DNA of 64,000 bases from Endothia cerciana (taxonomy: Eukaryota > Ascomycota > Sordariomycetes > Diaporthales > Cryphonectriaceae), in contig JALRMH010000020.1 in NCBI GenBank assembly GCA_026119935.1, forward strand, positions 1 to 64,000, given 5' to 3'. Positions 23,301 through 35,682 of this stretch are shown one piece after another; position 1 is the stretch's first letter; every line of letters begins with the position of its first letter. The notes beneath the pieces were generated by a model. The model was not told the DNA's origin. It searched no databases and was given only the letters and a program-made list of their open reading frames with translations. The translations under genes and the position numbers were made by a program.

Positions 23301-24520
23301 GATGGTCTGAATGGCGATTAATTACGAGTACTGGGACGAGGCGCGGCCAGGAAGTGATCACAGCCGCTGGCAAATGGGCAGCCGATTTACTGGGGGCCAC
23401 AGCGCTGGGTGACGATGATGGCGAGGCAGTAGACAGTGGTCACAGAAGCAAAGACGGGTATGCTACGAATTGAGATGCCCTCTTGGCTCAAGATCAATCC
23501 CTCCTGCTCTTCTCTGAAGCCGCGTCGCGCCTGCTGTCGACTGCTGGAGTGGCGTGTCGTGCTGTTTTCTGGTGGTGGTTGGTGAGGAAAAGTCGCGTCA
23601 CGGCAGATGTGATCGCAAAACCGGGGTGTGACTGATGTTGACGAGCTCCGACTCGGTCAGGTAGAGCTCCCGAGTGCTCGCGTGACGACCAGCGGGTGCA
23701 CTTCTTCGGGCACCAAAAGGTCTCGAACCGGTCGCAAAGATAATGCGACGCTGATTCTTTGGTACCAACCCGGCGGTGCGACGTTGCTGTCGAGTGAGAC
23801 GAAGTGGAACGTTGGGAAGGGCTGGAGAAGAATGTCACAAATGTGGAGGTGGAGATGGAAGTAGACCGTGCTTGGGACGTTCTATCCGTCGAAGTGGAGG
23901 TGAGGGGCGAGTCGGGCCCCTATTGGGACTAGCTTGATAAACGCCACTTCTGCTTACATAGCAATGCGGCCCAGCCTCGCGTGGCACTTCATGTCGGCCT
24001 GCATGATTACTATACCTGGTCTTGCGAGCATAGAGACACTTGAATGGTGGAGCTTCCATCAGAGGGGCTCTCCTGCAGAGTAGCTATCCTCGTGGAGCCT
24101 CTCAAGGCTTATCCTGTCTGTCAAATGAATGGCAGTGTAGAGTGTACTGACCCGCCCTTGAGAACAGGACCTCATAGCCTCGTGTGGCGCAGCTGCCTGT
24201 GGAAGGGACAGCCCCGACAATGGGGCGCGCTGACATAAGCCCATTCCTCGCTAGCTTGACGCGTTGTGTCGCCGTGCCTGGAGCTTGCTGCGACGAAGCT
24301 CCCCCGTTGCCTGCCCAGTGCCTATGTACTATGTAACTCCCAACCATAGGTAGCATCACTCGCATCTCACACTGCTCAGCCCTCCAAAACGTCAACCTCC
24401 AATCTACCCAAGAACAAACCGTCCCTCCCGCTTCCCACTTGAGCTCTGAAACGGCAGTCAACTTCCTCTCGCCTCTCACGACTTTTCTACCTTGACTGTC
24501 GGTTGGGCTAGTCCGCAGCC
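23301..24520. other. Divergent promoter region BYE1 / PRE9
   Basis: The 1.2 kb between the start codons of the Bye1-like gene (-) and the proteasome gene (+) must contain both promoters. I do not recognise a proteasome-associated control element. Small open frames here have no supporting features. Confidence 0.6.
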
Positions 24521-25525
24521 ATGTCTCGAAGATACGATTCCCGAGTAAGTCGACGCAGGCCAACTGGAATGAAGCTGAAGAGAGCACCCCGATCTGCCCA
24601 CACGCAAGACTGCAGGACAGACAGCTTACGATCGGCTCTAGACAACCATCTTCTCCCCCGAAGGACGTCTCTACCAGGTCGAGTACGCCCTTGAAGCCAT
24701 CTCCCATGCCGGTACCGCCATTGGAATACTGGCCAAGGACGGCATCGTCCTGGCCGCCGAGCGCAGAGTGACCTCCAAGCTGCTGGAGCAGGACACGTCC
24801 GCCGAGAAGCTCTACATCCTGAACGAGTGCGTCGTCCCCACCTTTGCACGCCTGGCTGCCTTCCCCACGTTTCCCAGATACCACCCGGGCCATGATGCTG
24901 ACATGTACCTCTCTCCGCAGCAACATGATCTGCGCCGTAGCAGGAATGAACGCCGACGCCAACATCCTCATTAACTACGCCCGTCAGGCCGCTCAGCGTT
25001 ACCTCCTGACCTACAACGAGGACATCCCCTGCGAGCAGCTGGTCCGTCGGCTGTGCGATCTGAAGCAGGGCTACACGCAACACGGTGGTCTGCGCCCGTT
25101 CGGTGTCTCCTTCATCTACGCTGGCTGGGACCCCCAGCGCCAGTTTCAGCTGTACCAGTCAAACCCCTCGGGCAACTACGGCGGTTGGAAGGCGACGAGC
25201 GTGGGTGCCAACAACGCAAGTGCGTCGAGTCTGTTGAAGCAGGACTACAAGGAGGACTGCACCCTGGAGGAGGCATGTGGCATCGCGGTCAAGGTCCTGA
25301 GCAAGACGATGGACTCGACCAAGCTGAGTAGTGAGAAGCGTACGTTGCTGATCTTCCAATCGCCTTTACCAGCGCAGATGCTAACATCAGATCCCAGTTG
25401 AGTTCGCGACAGTGGGACAGACCGAGGACGGCAAGATCTACCACCGGCTATGGGATGCAGATGAGATCACGGCGCTGCTCAAGAAACACGACCTAGCGAA
25501 GGAAGAGGCCGCCGACGACCGGTAG
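24521..25525 (+). CDS. PRE9: 20S proteasome subunit alpha-3 (Pre9/PSMA4)
   Basis: Four exons (24521-24544, 24642-24826, 24921-25339, 25398-25525) give 251 residues, the normal family length. The N-terminus MSRRYDSRTTIFSPEGR with LYQVEYALEA is the proteasome alpha signature. The body contains SKLLEQDTSAEKLY and LRPFGVSFIYAGWD, diagnostic for the alpha-3 (Pre9, human PSMA4) branch. It forms part of the outer heptameric ring that gates the 20S core. Introns are 24545-24641 (GTAAGT...CTAG), 24827-24920 (GTGCGT...GCAG) and 25340-25397 (GTACGT...CCAG, branch GCTAAC). The junctions restore the conserved NMICAVAG and LEFATVGQTEDG segments. The gene ends 261 nt from the convergent lipid phosphatase gene. 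Confidence 0.95.
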
Positions 25526-25786
25526 GGAGATACATAGCGGTAGGAAAGTGCATCACGGCCGCGGAAGGTCTCAGGGGAATGATGCTCATACTTAATGCCC
25601 GATGTACCAATAGAGATGGATGACACCACACCAGCCACCTGCATGAATTCACATTTATGACAACAGCAGCTGCCCCCCTGCTTTCGTATCCAGCTTCATC
25701 ATCCAATTCTCTTTGAGGTTCCGGCTCTCGTATTGCGTACACGAGATTCAGTTCTATGAGTGATCCAAAGTCAGCATTCTTCTCTC

Positions 25787-26878
25787 TCAAGGGAGCACGT
25801 CCATTTCGAAGCCTACATTACTTCTTCCCCTCCCTCCCTCCTCCTCATCTCTCAATCTCCCATAAAGCGGCCCGCCCACATCATAGCCCGGTCCGGGATA
25901 CGGCTCATCGCAGTGCCAGCTGCCCAGCTTCGGCCAGTACCTCCTATAGCTCCAATACGCAACAACCCACCCCAGCAGCGTCCCCGTACAGACATCGTAC
26001 ACATCGTGCCTGTAATCCTGACACCGGCTGATGGCAATCATGGCCGCGCCCAGCAGCGGCGCGAGGCAGAACAGCGCCCGGGCGAGGTCACCCCTCGCGT
26101 AGACGGCCTTGCCCTCGTCCTGCGCCGCGCCGTCCTCGCCCTTCCCGCCGCCGCCGCCGCCGACTACGAACAGCCGCACCTGGCCCGCGAGGAACAGGCT
26201 CAGGTACCCCAGCCCGGCGAAGCTGAAGCTCGAGTGCCCGCTCGGGAAGCTCCGCCAGCCGTCGTGCAGCACGTGGGGCCGCGCCTCGGTGCACACGCCG
26301 ATGCCGACGAGGGCGTTCTCGGGCGTGCCGGGGGCGGGCTTGCAGCGCGCCACCAGGTCCGGGCGCGGGCGGCCGACGGCGTTCTTGATGGTGTCGGTGA
26401 GGAAGGAGGTCAGGACCAGGGCGATGAGGAGGCCGAGGACCGTGACGTGGTGCTTGTGGACCGAGGCGCGGGTGAGGGTGTTGATGGCGACCAGGAGGGC
26501 GAGCGGGAGGGCGCCGGCGTAGACGACGTTCCAGACTGGGGAGGAGGGGTCCGTTAGCAAGCACCCGCGCAGTGCCAGACCAGGCCGGACCAGGCCGGAC
26601 CAGAGGCTGTCAGGACGTACCGACCGGTACCCGCTCATGCTCAGCATGGGGGAAGGAGATGGTTAGGTCATTGATGAAGAAGAGTCGGTGGAAGGGCTCG
26701 ACGAGGAGGACGATGAGGGTATACGCCACTGCGAGGACCACGAAGCCAAGGTAATCCGGCGCGTAGGACCGCTGCACACGGTCAGCCGTCAGCCTCAACT
26801 CCAGTACCGCATAACAGGTTAACAGGACGGGGATAGGTATGGTCGGCGTACCGTCCAGAATCTCGTCAGTGCCGACAT
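25787..26878 (-). CDS. PAP2-family lipid phosphate phosphatase (Dpp1/Lpp1-like)
   Basis: Three exons (26878-26852, 26771-26621, 26535-25787) give 308 residues. The three phosphatase signatures are intact: KNAVGRPRP (from residue 110), FPSGHSS (156-162) and SRCQDYRHDVYD with catalytic R230, H236 and D240. Five to six hydrophobic helices surround them, as expected for integral membrane enzymes that dephosphorylate phosphatidate, lysophosphatidate or diacylglycerol pyrophosphate in vacuole or Golgi membranes. The segment FPHAEHERVPV, common in fungal members, is completed only by splicing (G|TC restores Val). The intron between exons 2 and 3 contains short tandem CCAGGCCGGA repeats. A Gly run (VVGGGGGGKG) sits in a loop between helices. 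The first exon (MSALTRFWT) is assigned from frame, donor and resemblance to family N-termini. Confidence 0.87.
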
Positions 26879-27495
26879 CGATGCTTCGCCCAGGGGAACG
26901 GCTATTCGTGTCGCCAGCACACTCAGTCACCGTCGTCGAATAGCCTTGAACACCGTACGCAGCATCTTTGCCTCCTCGAACGGTCGAAACGTCACTTCTG
27001 ATTTGTGTCCACGGGTCTGGCTCCACTGGCCAATCCCTCTTCATTTCGAGCTAGACCTGTTCTGCTGAGACTTACCGCGAGACACTGTGTAAGAGCATAT
27101 ACATAGCTGTTGTATGCATGAAGTGGATAAGTGCATACCCATCCCGAAACATGCGGGTAGGCGAACTACCATCCTTGTTTGGCCAACATCACTAACTACA
27201 TCACAACGGCCGGCAAAGTGCCGAGTAGGGCCAGGGCATCATTCGCTTTTGACGCCGGACATTTACTGTGAACTTCTATACTTCCAGCCTTTCTGTCATT
27301 TAAGCACTGAATGTCCCCGTGAAGAGCCACTTCTCGTAGAAAGTGACACACATGATAACTCACACACCGAATATGTCAGGAACTAATAAAGTAAAACCTT
27401 GTGACCTACACAAGCCAAAGGCTTGTTCACTGTCCTGACGCCTGGCAGGTCAGTCTCTCTCTCACGGGTTCGTTTGCAGGGAAAGTCCAGGTTGT
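26879..27495. other. Intergenic, no supported gene
   Basis: Upstream region of the lipid phosphatase gene. Nothing beyond its presumed promoter is visible. Confidence 0.55.
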
Positions 27496-27840
27496 TCAAA
27501 GGGCAAACTCATTCACAGTCCTACCCTTGGTCTCCTCATTTTCTAAGGTGGCGTAGTACGAGGTCCAGTCTAGGTCGGGCGCCTTGGGTGTGAGGATACC
27601 ACGGCTCACCTCAAATGGGAACGTGTACACATGAGCCAGTACAACACACGCCACTCTCGGATACGTGCTGAAAACCCACGTGCCGCCGGTATCCTCATCC
27701 GCCTCGCAGACCGTGTGGTTGACGAGGCCCTCCTCCGTCAGTCTATGAACGTGCTGGAGCTGGGAAGCCATGCTCATCCCGGAGACGGCCGCGCCGATAG
27801 CGACGATCCGCAGCGCGGTGTTGGCGTGCCCAGTGCCCAT
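27496..27840 (-). pseudogene. Truncated flavin-dependent monooxygenase fragment
   Basis: A 114-residue frame resembles only the N-terminal region of fungal Baeyer-Villiger/FMO-type monooxygenases. It has a degenerate FAD-binding Rossmann motif (IVAIGAAVSGMSMA, where family members have GxGxxG), then GGTWVFSTYPRVACVV, corresponding to the conserved GGTWxxNxYPGxxCD block, and HVYTFPFE, corresponding to the hxYxFSFxP block. It stops shortly after DLDWTSYYATLENEE, whereas intact enzymes have about 500-600 residues. No continuation is found downstream. A GTGAGC immediately after FPFE could be a relic donor. I call it a truncated, probably non-functional copy. An alternative is a very short expressed gene. 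Confidence 0.6.
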
Positions 27841-28824
27841 AGGCTTTCGGGGAAGTGGGACCCATGAAGAGGGTGGTGCAGTGGTCTACCGTGTCTCGTT
27901 TTTATCCCAGGTATATAGGTTTGTTGACTTCGTCTGGGATGGCCTGCTCGAATGTATGTTGGGCCAGAGCCTGCGTCCATCGCGGTAATTCCAAAGGTCC
28001 CAGTCGTGATTTCATGAGACTTCTCTTGATTGAGGAAAGGGTTCACAGACGAGCGGTGCTTTCGAGTATATTCGTTAGTGAGAAATAAGTCGTCGATGTT
28101 TGGGCCGGCCTCTAGGCCACTACCTGGCAGTAAATATCAGTTGTGAGGGGGTGTTCGGCGAATAACGATCTCCGAGCCGGCACCGCATCGTGGCGAGACC
28201 TCCACAGTACATGAGAGTTGGAGTTGGTGGTCATTCATACCTGCACTGGAGACATTCATGATAGGCACACTTTTCGTTTCAAAGCTATCTGTATTTCATA
28301 CAAGACGGCGCAAGCGCGCTCTTTGTTGATCGAACGCAGTCCATACTACACCATTCGTTCAGAAGAGAATCAGTCTTGGCCCACAGAGACAGGCTGAACA
28401 GACTCAAAATTCCATCATTGCTAGTGCTGACTGGACCCAACAAACATGTTGTCACATTCCTACCACAGACTCTTACCAACCCACCTACAGCAGAAGGCTA
28501 CGTTTTACCGTATTTGGCCACAATGAAAGGCGCTGGCTGGGGAAGAACGCCAGCCGAGGGAGGTATCGTTTCGTGCAGGCTTCAGTGGGCCAAACGAACA
28601 ATGCGTCCAGAAAGCGGCGCCAGTCCGCCAGTCCGACGAAAAACTGCAGACAAACCCTTGCCACTCTCATAGCAGATAGGTCGGCCTTTGACCGAAGTTG
28701 ACAACGCAGGTCGAACATGGTACTCGGCAGGGCGTTTTGCGTAGACAGTTTAGAAACATCTCCCGGCGACTGAGACCTAACGATCTCCCCGGGAGATATC
28801 AGCTGGGTACAGCGATCCTTCGAC
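27841..28824. other. Intergenic, no supported gene
   Basis: Downstream of the dynamin-family gene and upstream of the FMO fragment. Short frames on both strands have no recognisable content. Confidence 0.5.
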
Positions 28825-31800
28825 TCAAAACTCATCTTCCGCAAACTCTGCCTCGGCGTCATCCATGTCCTGATCCTCCTGCTGCGGCGTGGAGCTACCG
28901 TTGAGGGAGGCCCTCATCACCGTCTCGTTGAGGTCGGAGATCTCCTTGACGGCCCGCTGGAACCGCTGTAGCTCGGCTTTGAGCTTCACCCGCTTCTCGG
29001 CAGTAGACTGCTCTTCCTCCATTAACGCGACGAAGACATCCGGGTCAGTTCGCTGGGTGAGACCCATCTTGTTCTCAAGATGCTGCTCGATGTCGGCAAC
29101 AAGATCAGGAAAGAGGCCGCAGGTGATGTGCATGGAGACAACGTCGATGAACCGCATGGCCGCAGTAAGGTAGTAGCCACGGACGTGAGAAGCGACATCG
29201 AGCTCGTCTTTATATGGGTCCTCGCCGAGCTTGGCTGCCTCCTTCTGGGTTTCGATCTCCTCCTTGCGCCGAGCCTCGGCTGACATCTTGTTCCAGTCCT
29301 CGAGCTTCGTCGGAGTGTGGTCGCCATTGTACTGTTTCATCCGGTAAAAATGGCGGTTCCGCTTGAGCATATTACCCTCGTGGACGCGGTGGCGTGCGAA
29401 GGACTCCTCGTCCAACGTGTAGATCTTTGTCGTCTCTATCCTATAGTTCCGCTCAAGTTGGTCGAGTATCCGGGCCCGGTGGTCTTTAAGCCACTCCCTC
29501 GTAAACTTCTGGGCGTTACTGTACACCTGCCGTTTTTTCAACTCCTTGAAGGACTCGCCGAGAGAGGCATCCAGTTCGCGCCGCAGATGAAGCATCGTTT
29601 CGTCCAAGAATTTCTGCAAGGGGTGGATCCACGGTCTTACCGCCTCCATACAAAGAAACTCGATAACATCATACGGAATCTCACCAGGCTTGCCAGCCTC
29701 GCGCTCCGAGCGGATTAGGTTTCGGATCTGTTCGAGAGTCTTACTAGGGACTCTACCACTTGTAGAACCATGAGTCGCACCTGGGGAGTCCAGTGATAAT
29801 GGGCCATTGCCCTCCTCGAGCTTCACCAAGCCGTTCTCCATCCGGCGTCGCTGAGCCGATGGAGTCCCGTCCGCAGTGAGATCAATAGGTCGCTGGCGTT
29901 TAACGGAGAGGCTCGGCGAGTTGTTAACTGAGAAGACACTTTCTCGATCGCTGCTAGCATTGGTATCTCTGTGTATAGAGAAACCCTCGGGCATCACACG
30001 GAAGCGGGGGTAGAGATCGATGATCCGCTTCTTGAACCCTAGAGCGATCGTGCTCCACGAGGCTGCAAAGGCCTTGCTCTTAAGGCGGGCCTGGAAGTCC
30101 GTGGTGAATTTCAGTAAGCTCTTCCGCACCTCGTACTCGGGGTTTTGGGGCATCTCAGGTAGTCTCTTGAGCGACTCTCGAGTGCTGTGAAGCTTTGCAT
30201 AGAGCTTCTGTGATAGACCGGGAAGATCCCTGGCAAACTCTTGAGCAAGATCTTGCGCCAGGAATTTGACGAGTTGATCGATGCCACACCTATTGTCGAA
30301 CGGAGAGAATTCCTCTGGCCATGTTCGGTCGACACCGGGCACCTGTCGGTTGAAGAAGGCCTCCTCCGCCGCACGCTCATCGGATAAACTCGGTCGGTCA
30401 CGGCGAACAGGTTCATTGCCGTGGAGGGTGCTGTCGACGTTGGCGGATGGTGGAGCTCGAGAAGTGATGAAGTAGCCCCGGCCCACCTGGTGCTGTTTCC
30501 TGGCAAGCATAGCCAGCCTATCAAAGCAAGTATGAGCACTATTCAGTAGAAATCGGATTGGAGGACGTACCATTGGAAATGCCCGCCACGCGGTAACAGA
30601 TCAGCTTTGGTCATGACGCCGATGGTACGATTTTGCGCTCTCAGATTCCGTATCAGGGTGAATGTAGAGGAGGTCTCAGGATCGTGGTTCATGGGCACTG
30701 CCCACATGATGATGGCTTTCTCATGCGAGACATAGCTCCTCACCAGGTTCTCGACGACCTTGACCAAGAACTGGTCCTCTTCGTGCTTCGCATTTCGAAA
30801 CACACCAGGCATATCGTAGAATGACAGATCGGGCAGACCAGGCCCCTTGACCTCGATGGCCACTGTGTTGGGAGAGAACTTGGCTTCAGTGTGCCGCTCC
30901 GCCTCGGCCAGAAGGTCTGCCTCGTACTCGGACTCTTGCTCCTCGGGCGTACGTTGATCCCAGTCCTTCGGCACATAGTTCTTATAGCTTCGGTTGTGGT
31001 TGAGAATGGCAATCTGGGCCCAGCGGACGATCTCGTCGATGGGATACGCCTTGTCGTAGATCATCTTGAATTCCTTGACCTCCCGCTGTTGCTTCACCCA
31101 GGGTGGAAAGGGGTTCTGGTCGGTCACGTCCGCCTCGGTAATGGGTTCATTGTTGGGTGGACGGTAAGCATAGTCTTGCTGTAGGGAAATGCGGCATCGC
31201 CATGCCGAGTCGCTTGAGAGGCGAATATGAATTGGGCAGCGGGTACAGACACCATCGCTTCGAGGAAGGATGATCTTGGAGATGGCGGACATGAGGCTTG
31301 ACTTTCCAGAAGATTGGTCTCCGACGAGGATAAGCTCAGGTAGGGGAGTGTCGTGATGGATGCCGAGCTGCTGCAGGGAGCCGAGAGTATCGTTGAACTT
31401 CTTGAGGTGTTGACCAATGTCCTTGAGGTTCTTGTCGATATCGCCTGGCTCGGCGCTCGCGAAGGGGATGTCACCTGCGCCATCCATCCCAGTCTCCATC
31501 TTGACGGGCTTTGAACGGACTTCCATAAAGACGAGATCATCATCATTCTCGGACGGGGGGGCTTGAAAGGGCTGAGCCGCGGCTCGAGTATCAATAGTAG
31601 CTTTAAGCTCCGGTCAGGATCTTGAGATTCTCGTGGCGCAACGCGAAAGGGAGACTCAAAACCAGGAGGACACTGGCTACACTTACGAGCACCCGACCTG
31701 CGACCACGCGCATCGTCTGGGGTAACAGCTGAGCTCGAAGTCGCTGACGGCGCTGGGCGAGTAGGCATGCGCGGGCGGGGAGTCATCGGATTGCGTGAGT

Positions 31801-31864
31801 TGCCGCGGCGCGGCGGCGTGCTATTGACAGCCGTGCCAGGCTCTGGCTTGACAGGTGGAGGCAT
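28825..31864 (-). CDS. Dynamin-superfamily large GTPase (Mx/dynamin-like)
   Basis: Three exons (31864-31687, 31600-30571, 30517-28825) give 966 residues. After a Pro/Arg-rich N-terminal 85 residues, the dynamin GTPase domain shows the P-loop GDQSSGKSS (153-161), the switch DMPG (322-325) and TKAD (390-393). Middle/stalk helices follow, and the C-terminal region has the spacing of a GTPase effector domain, ending in an acidic tail. A basic stretch SVKRQRPIDL sits in the insert region. Known relatives self-assemble on membranes or, for Mx proteins, on nucleoprotein. Filamentous fungi carry many paralogues of unclear role, so no organelle is assigned. Introns are 31686-31601 (GTAAGT...AAAG, branch CCTGAC) and 30570-30518 (GTACGT...ATAG); the second is needed to reconnect PRGGHFQW with LAMLARKQH. 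The start ATG is in a TTTACAATGCC context. Confidence 0.88.
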
Positions 31865-33247
31865 TGTAAAACCCGCAGGGTGTGGATCTGAGGGAACGGT
31901 CAGCTTGAGGTGTCTGAACAGATGTAGGAGGGCATGAGATACCGACCTGGGCAGGTGGAGCAGTGGAGTTGACCTCTTTGGTCGACTAGACTTAATGCCA
32001 CAGCAGGGAAGGTCGAATACGCAACGGCCAGAAAGTTCCAAATCGTTGAAAATGCGAAGGCAAATTCAAGAGATGGTGCTGCTAATTGACTTCATCATAC
32101 ATGGAGGTTCAAGAGGCAGTTCTGAAAAGACCACTGGGCTGTAGCCTTGCGGAGTGCAAAGTGGTTGGAGGACGAAGGGCAGGTAGATGGATGAGAAAGA
32201 GGGCGAGAAAGCCGAGATGGGATCTGGGAGGAGAGAACCCGGGGGGGCCTCTCCCAGGCTTTCGAGTGTTTGATCTGAGAGGGAGCTGAGATTTGGAGTT
32301 GATCTCCGGATGCACTCAAGAAATGTCAGGGCCTGCTAAGGTATTGGTGGGAAGAAGGAGTGAGCCTTAGCAGAAGCTATTGCAAACCAGAGAAGTTGAG
32401 GTGCAGGAAAGACATGACAAGGCTACAGAATGATGTGGCTGGATGATAAAAGCGGGGCGCCAAATTGAGCCGGCATTCTTCCAGGGCTGGCTCACATCTC
32501 ATAACCCAAATTACCGCCTGGTGATGTGAACTCAAGGTTGCAGCCATTCATCTCAGCTTTTGACCACAGCAAGAAAGATGAACTAGAGAGAGAGAATAGG
32601 GGTGTGTGAGATGGCCCAGTCTGCCGGCACCTTGGCAGAGCAGGTCCATCCTTGAGGAGTGACTCGGCCAGCTCAAGAGACCTAATGTTTACCTCGAACA
32701 GAGACGACTTGCTCGATATCAATCGAAGCTCGGCTGAAGAGCCCAAGGAGGGAGGGCGGCATCCCGATGGGTATTCTCCCAACGGGATGCTGGAACTGAC
32801 CACACACAGGGGACTTCGATGCTGGCATATCTTGCTATGCAGCTTGCCAATTGTGCATTCTGGCCGGCTCAGAACATGCTCTGGGGTCCTGGAATGTGCT
32901 GAGGATTTGGGTTTCATGATGAGAATAGAGGAAGTGATGTCGTCGGCCTTGGGGCCCTGGAGAAGGAGGGAGGTCAGGAGGGGCAATGCCTGCCGCAGCC
33001 TGTACACTCAAATGCAGGGGTCTCCCTCCCTTACCTGGAGAGTGCTTCAGGGGTCCGAGGTTGTGATGGAACGGCGGCGCCACACCTCTCCAACAGCTCC
33101 AACAGCTTCAACACCATCAAGCCAGCTTTCCATCTGCACGACGGTCTGGCAGCAAACTCCCAACCTTTCCTTCATTCTTCTTTGTCGCGGGCCGCTCTGG
33201 ACATACCGTTGGATTCGAGCTGTCCCTCTTCCTCTGACTGAGCCAAC
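31865..33247. other. Divergent promoter region, dynamin-like / GDP-mannose pyrophosphorylase-like
   Basis: These 1.4 kb between two divergent start codons hold no supported gene. The open frames at 32492-33007 (-) and 32652-33326 (+) overlap each other and show no domains. Both promoters are expected here. Confidence 0.55.
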
Positions 33248-34844
33248 ATGTCCCTCCAGGTGCCACACAGGCCCAAGGCCAATGGTAGTGATCCTCACGG
33301 CGCAACCAAGGCTGTCATCCTGGTGAGAACAACTCTTGATGCCATGGCACCACGCCATGCTGTGCTAGGCATTGGATTGCCCAGAATGAGCCAGCCTAAC
33401 ACCAGTTGTCTCTTTAGGTTGGAGGCGCATCCCGTGGCACCCGATTTCGACCTCTCTCCCTCGATGTTCCCAAGGTCAGTGGCCCCTCAGTCTTTGTACT
33501 CAAGCGCCTAACTGCTGCTGCTGGCCCACGCCCCAGAACACCATGGAAATTGCTGACTGACAAATGTGCCAAACTACCACAGCCCCTTTTCGATGTCGCT
33601 GGCCACCCCATCATCTATCACTGCCTGACCGCCATCTCGAAAGTCCCATCCGTCCACGAGGTCTACCTCATCGGCTACTACGACGAGTCCGTGTTCCGGG
33701 ACTTCATCAAGGACGCCTCTTCCGCCTTCCCCAACCTGTCCATCAAATACCTGCGCGAGTACCAGGCCCTTGGCACCGCTGGCGGCCTTTATCACTTCCG
33801 CGATGCTATCCTCAAGGGCAGGCCCGAGCGCCTGTTCGTCCTCAACTCGGACGTCTGCTGCTCTTTCCCCCTGAACGAGATGCTACACCTCTTCAACGAA
33901 AAATATGCCGAGGCTGTCATCTTGGGCACGCGCGTAGGCGACGAGGCAGCCACCAACTTTGGTTGCATCGTTAGCGACAGCCACACCAAGAGAGTACTGC
34001 ACTACGTAGAGAAGCCAGAGGGCCACGTCAGCAACCTCATCAACTGCGGCGTTTACCTCTTCAGCACCGACGTCATCTTCCCTTCCATCAAGAGTGCCAT
34101 CAAGCGACGCGCCGATCGTCCGCGCCTCGTCAGCTACCACAGCTCCGAGAACCTCGAGAGCTCTTACGTGTTTGACCAGGACGATGATGATGACGAGAGC
34201 AAGAACCAGATCATCCGCCTCGAGCAGGACATCCTGAGCGATATGGCCGACAGCAAGCAGTTCTTCGTATACGAGACCAAAGACTTCTGGCGCCAGATCA
34301 AGACCGCAGGGTCGGCCGTCCCGGCCAATGCCCTGTACCTACAGCAGGCCTGGCAGAACGGCTCAGAGGAGCTCGCCAAGCCTTCCGCCAACATCATCCC
34401 TCCCGTCTTCATCCACTCTTCCGCCCAGGTCGACCCCACTGCCAAGCTCGGGCCCAACGTGTCCATCGGACCTCGTGCCACAGTCGGCCGTGGCGCGCGT
34501 GTGAAGGAGTCCATCGTCCTGGAGGATGCCGAGATTAAGCATGACGCCCTCGTCATGTACTCCATCGTGGGTTGGAACAGCCGCGTCGGTGCCTGGGCCC
34601 GTGTGGAGGGTACCCCTACGCCAGTGACCAGCCACTCTACTAGCATCGTCAAGAACGGCCTCAAGGTGCAGGCTATCACGATCCTGGGCAAGGAGTGTGG
34701 TGTCCACGACGAAGTGCGCGTGCAGAACTGCGTCTGCTTGCCCTACAAGGAGTTGAAGAGGGTAAGTGCCTCTTATGACCGACTCTACTTGGATCATGGA
34801 ACGCTAACTCCGAACAGGATGTCGCGAGTGAGGTCATCATGTGA
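33248..34844 (+). CDS. Mannose-1-phosphate guanylyltransferase, alpha-subunit type (GMPPA-like)
   Basis: Four exons (33248-33322, 33418-33474, 33583-34761, 34818-34844) give 445 residues. The nucleotidyltransferase signature VGGASRGTRFRPLS-LDVPKP is assembled from the second and third exons. LGTAGGLYHFRD and FVLNSDVC (substrate and metal-binding region) follow, and the C-terminal third is a left-handed beta-helix of hexapeptide repeats (VDPTAKLGPNVSIGPRATV). Length and an insertion around SYVFDQDDDDDESK fit the GMPPA branch, which in animals regulates the catalytic GMPPB; a direct role in GDP-mannose synthesis for wall glycans and glycosylation is inferred. Introns of 95, 108 and 56 nt have GT...AG ends, and the last gives the C-terminus DVASEVIM. 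The gene is divergent from the dynamin-like gene. Confidence 0.9.
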
Positions 34845-35682
34845 AGGAGTCAGGGATCGACGGGTCAAGAAAAAAGGACGATATTTATCACCACCCGAAA
34901 TTCCACGACGTCGCAAGGCTCGACGGTCGTACCGCGTCTCTGTCGGATGGAAATGGTGGAGAAGGGCAAGGGTTCGAGCATACAGCGTTTGCTAAGAAAT
35001 GGACAATTGAAAATTCCAAAATGCTCGTCATTCTCATGTTGATGCATACAGAAGTGCACTGCAGCTAACGCCAGACACGGCCCTCCCAACATTTCCATGC
35101 CTTGCAGGGGGCTCTGCGGTGACTCCCTTGGGTGGACGGAGGGGGGAGGCTGGGAGTACGTATCCCTGGGAAAACGCAAGTTCGACTGCTTGAGAGCCTC
35201 AGCAAGCAAGTCTGTATAGACTTGTGAGTAGGCATGGATGACTGCTGCCGGCCCTCGGCAAAAGATGGGCGCCTCCATACCCTTATATACCTGAGTATGG
35301 ACGTATTGTCATGAAGCACTGGGTCTTCCTCACACTGCAGGCTTCCTGCCATATTTAGCACCTTCTCTCCTTGAATTTGCTTCCTGTGTTGCTCACTGGC
35401 TGATCCGCATTTCCCATATCCACCTAAGTTCGATATGATGAGCTTCAAGCCTCATATATTTCTTAGGTAGTACATACACGCAGACGAGGTTGTAGACATT
35501 CACATGGTAACCAGAAGCAAACAAGCTGGGAGGGAGCCCGGGTAAAAGTAGAAGCCCCTCGGGTCCCAACTCCAAGCCCTCCTCCCAGGCCCCTCCAGCA
35601 GCAAAGCAGATGAGTGAGTGACAAGGGAGAGGGAATAAGCAGTAGCAAAAATCCACGATAGAGATCAAGAGGTGCAAAAATG
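34845..35682. other. Intergenic, no supported gene
   Basis: The 3' flank of the pyrophosphorylase-like gene. It ends in AAAAA (35676-35680), which is the T-run terminator of the tRNA on the minus strand. No other feature is supported. Confidence 0.55.
35676..35680 (-). terminator. RNA polymerase III T-run terminator of tRNA-His
   Basis: On the minus strand, TTTTT begins three nucleotides after the tRNA 3' end, the usual pol III stop signal. Confidence 0.75.

Noticed and set aside
24102..24971. Minus-strand open frame of 289 residues over the proteasome gene
   Set aside because: It is the antisense shadow of PRE9 exons, whose protein is unmistakable on the plus strand.
25760..26557. Plus-strand open frames over the lipid phosphatase gene
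   Set aside because: They arise from GC-rich third-position bias opposite the PAP2 exons and lack meaningful motifs.
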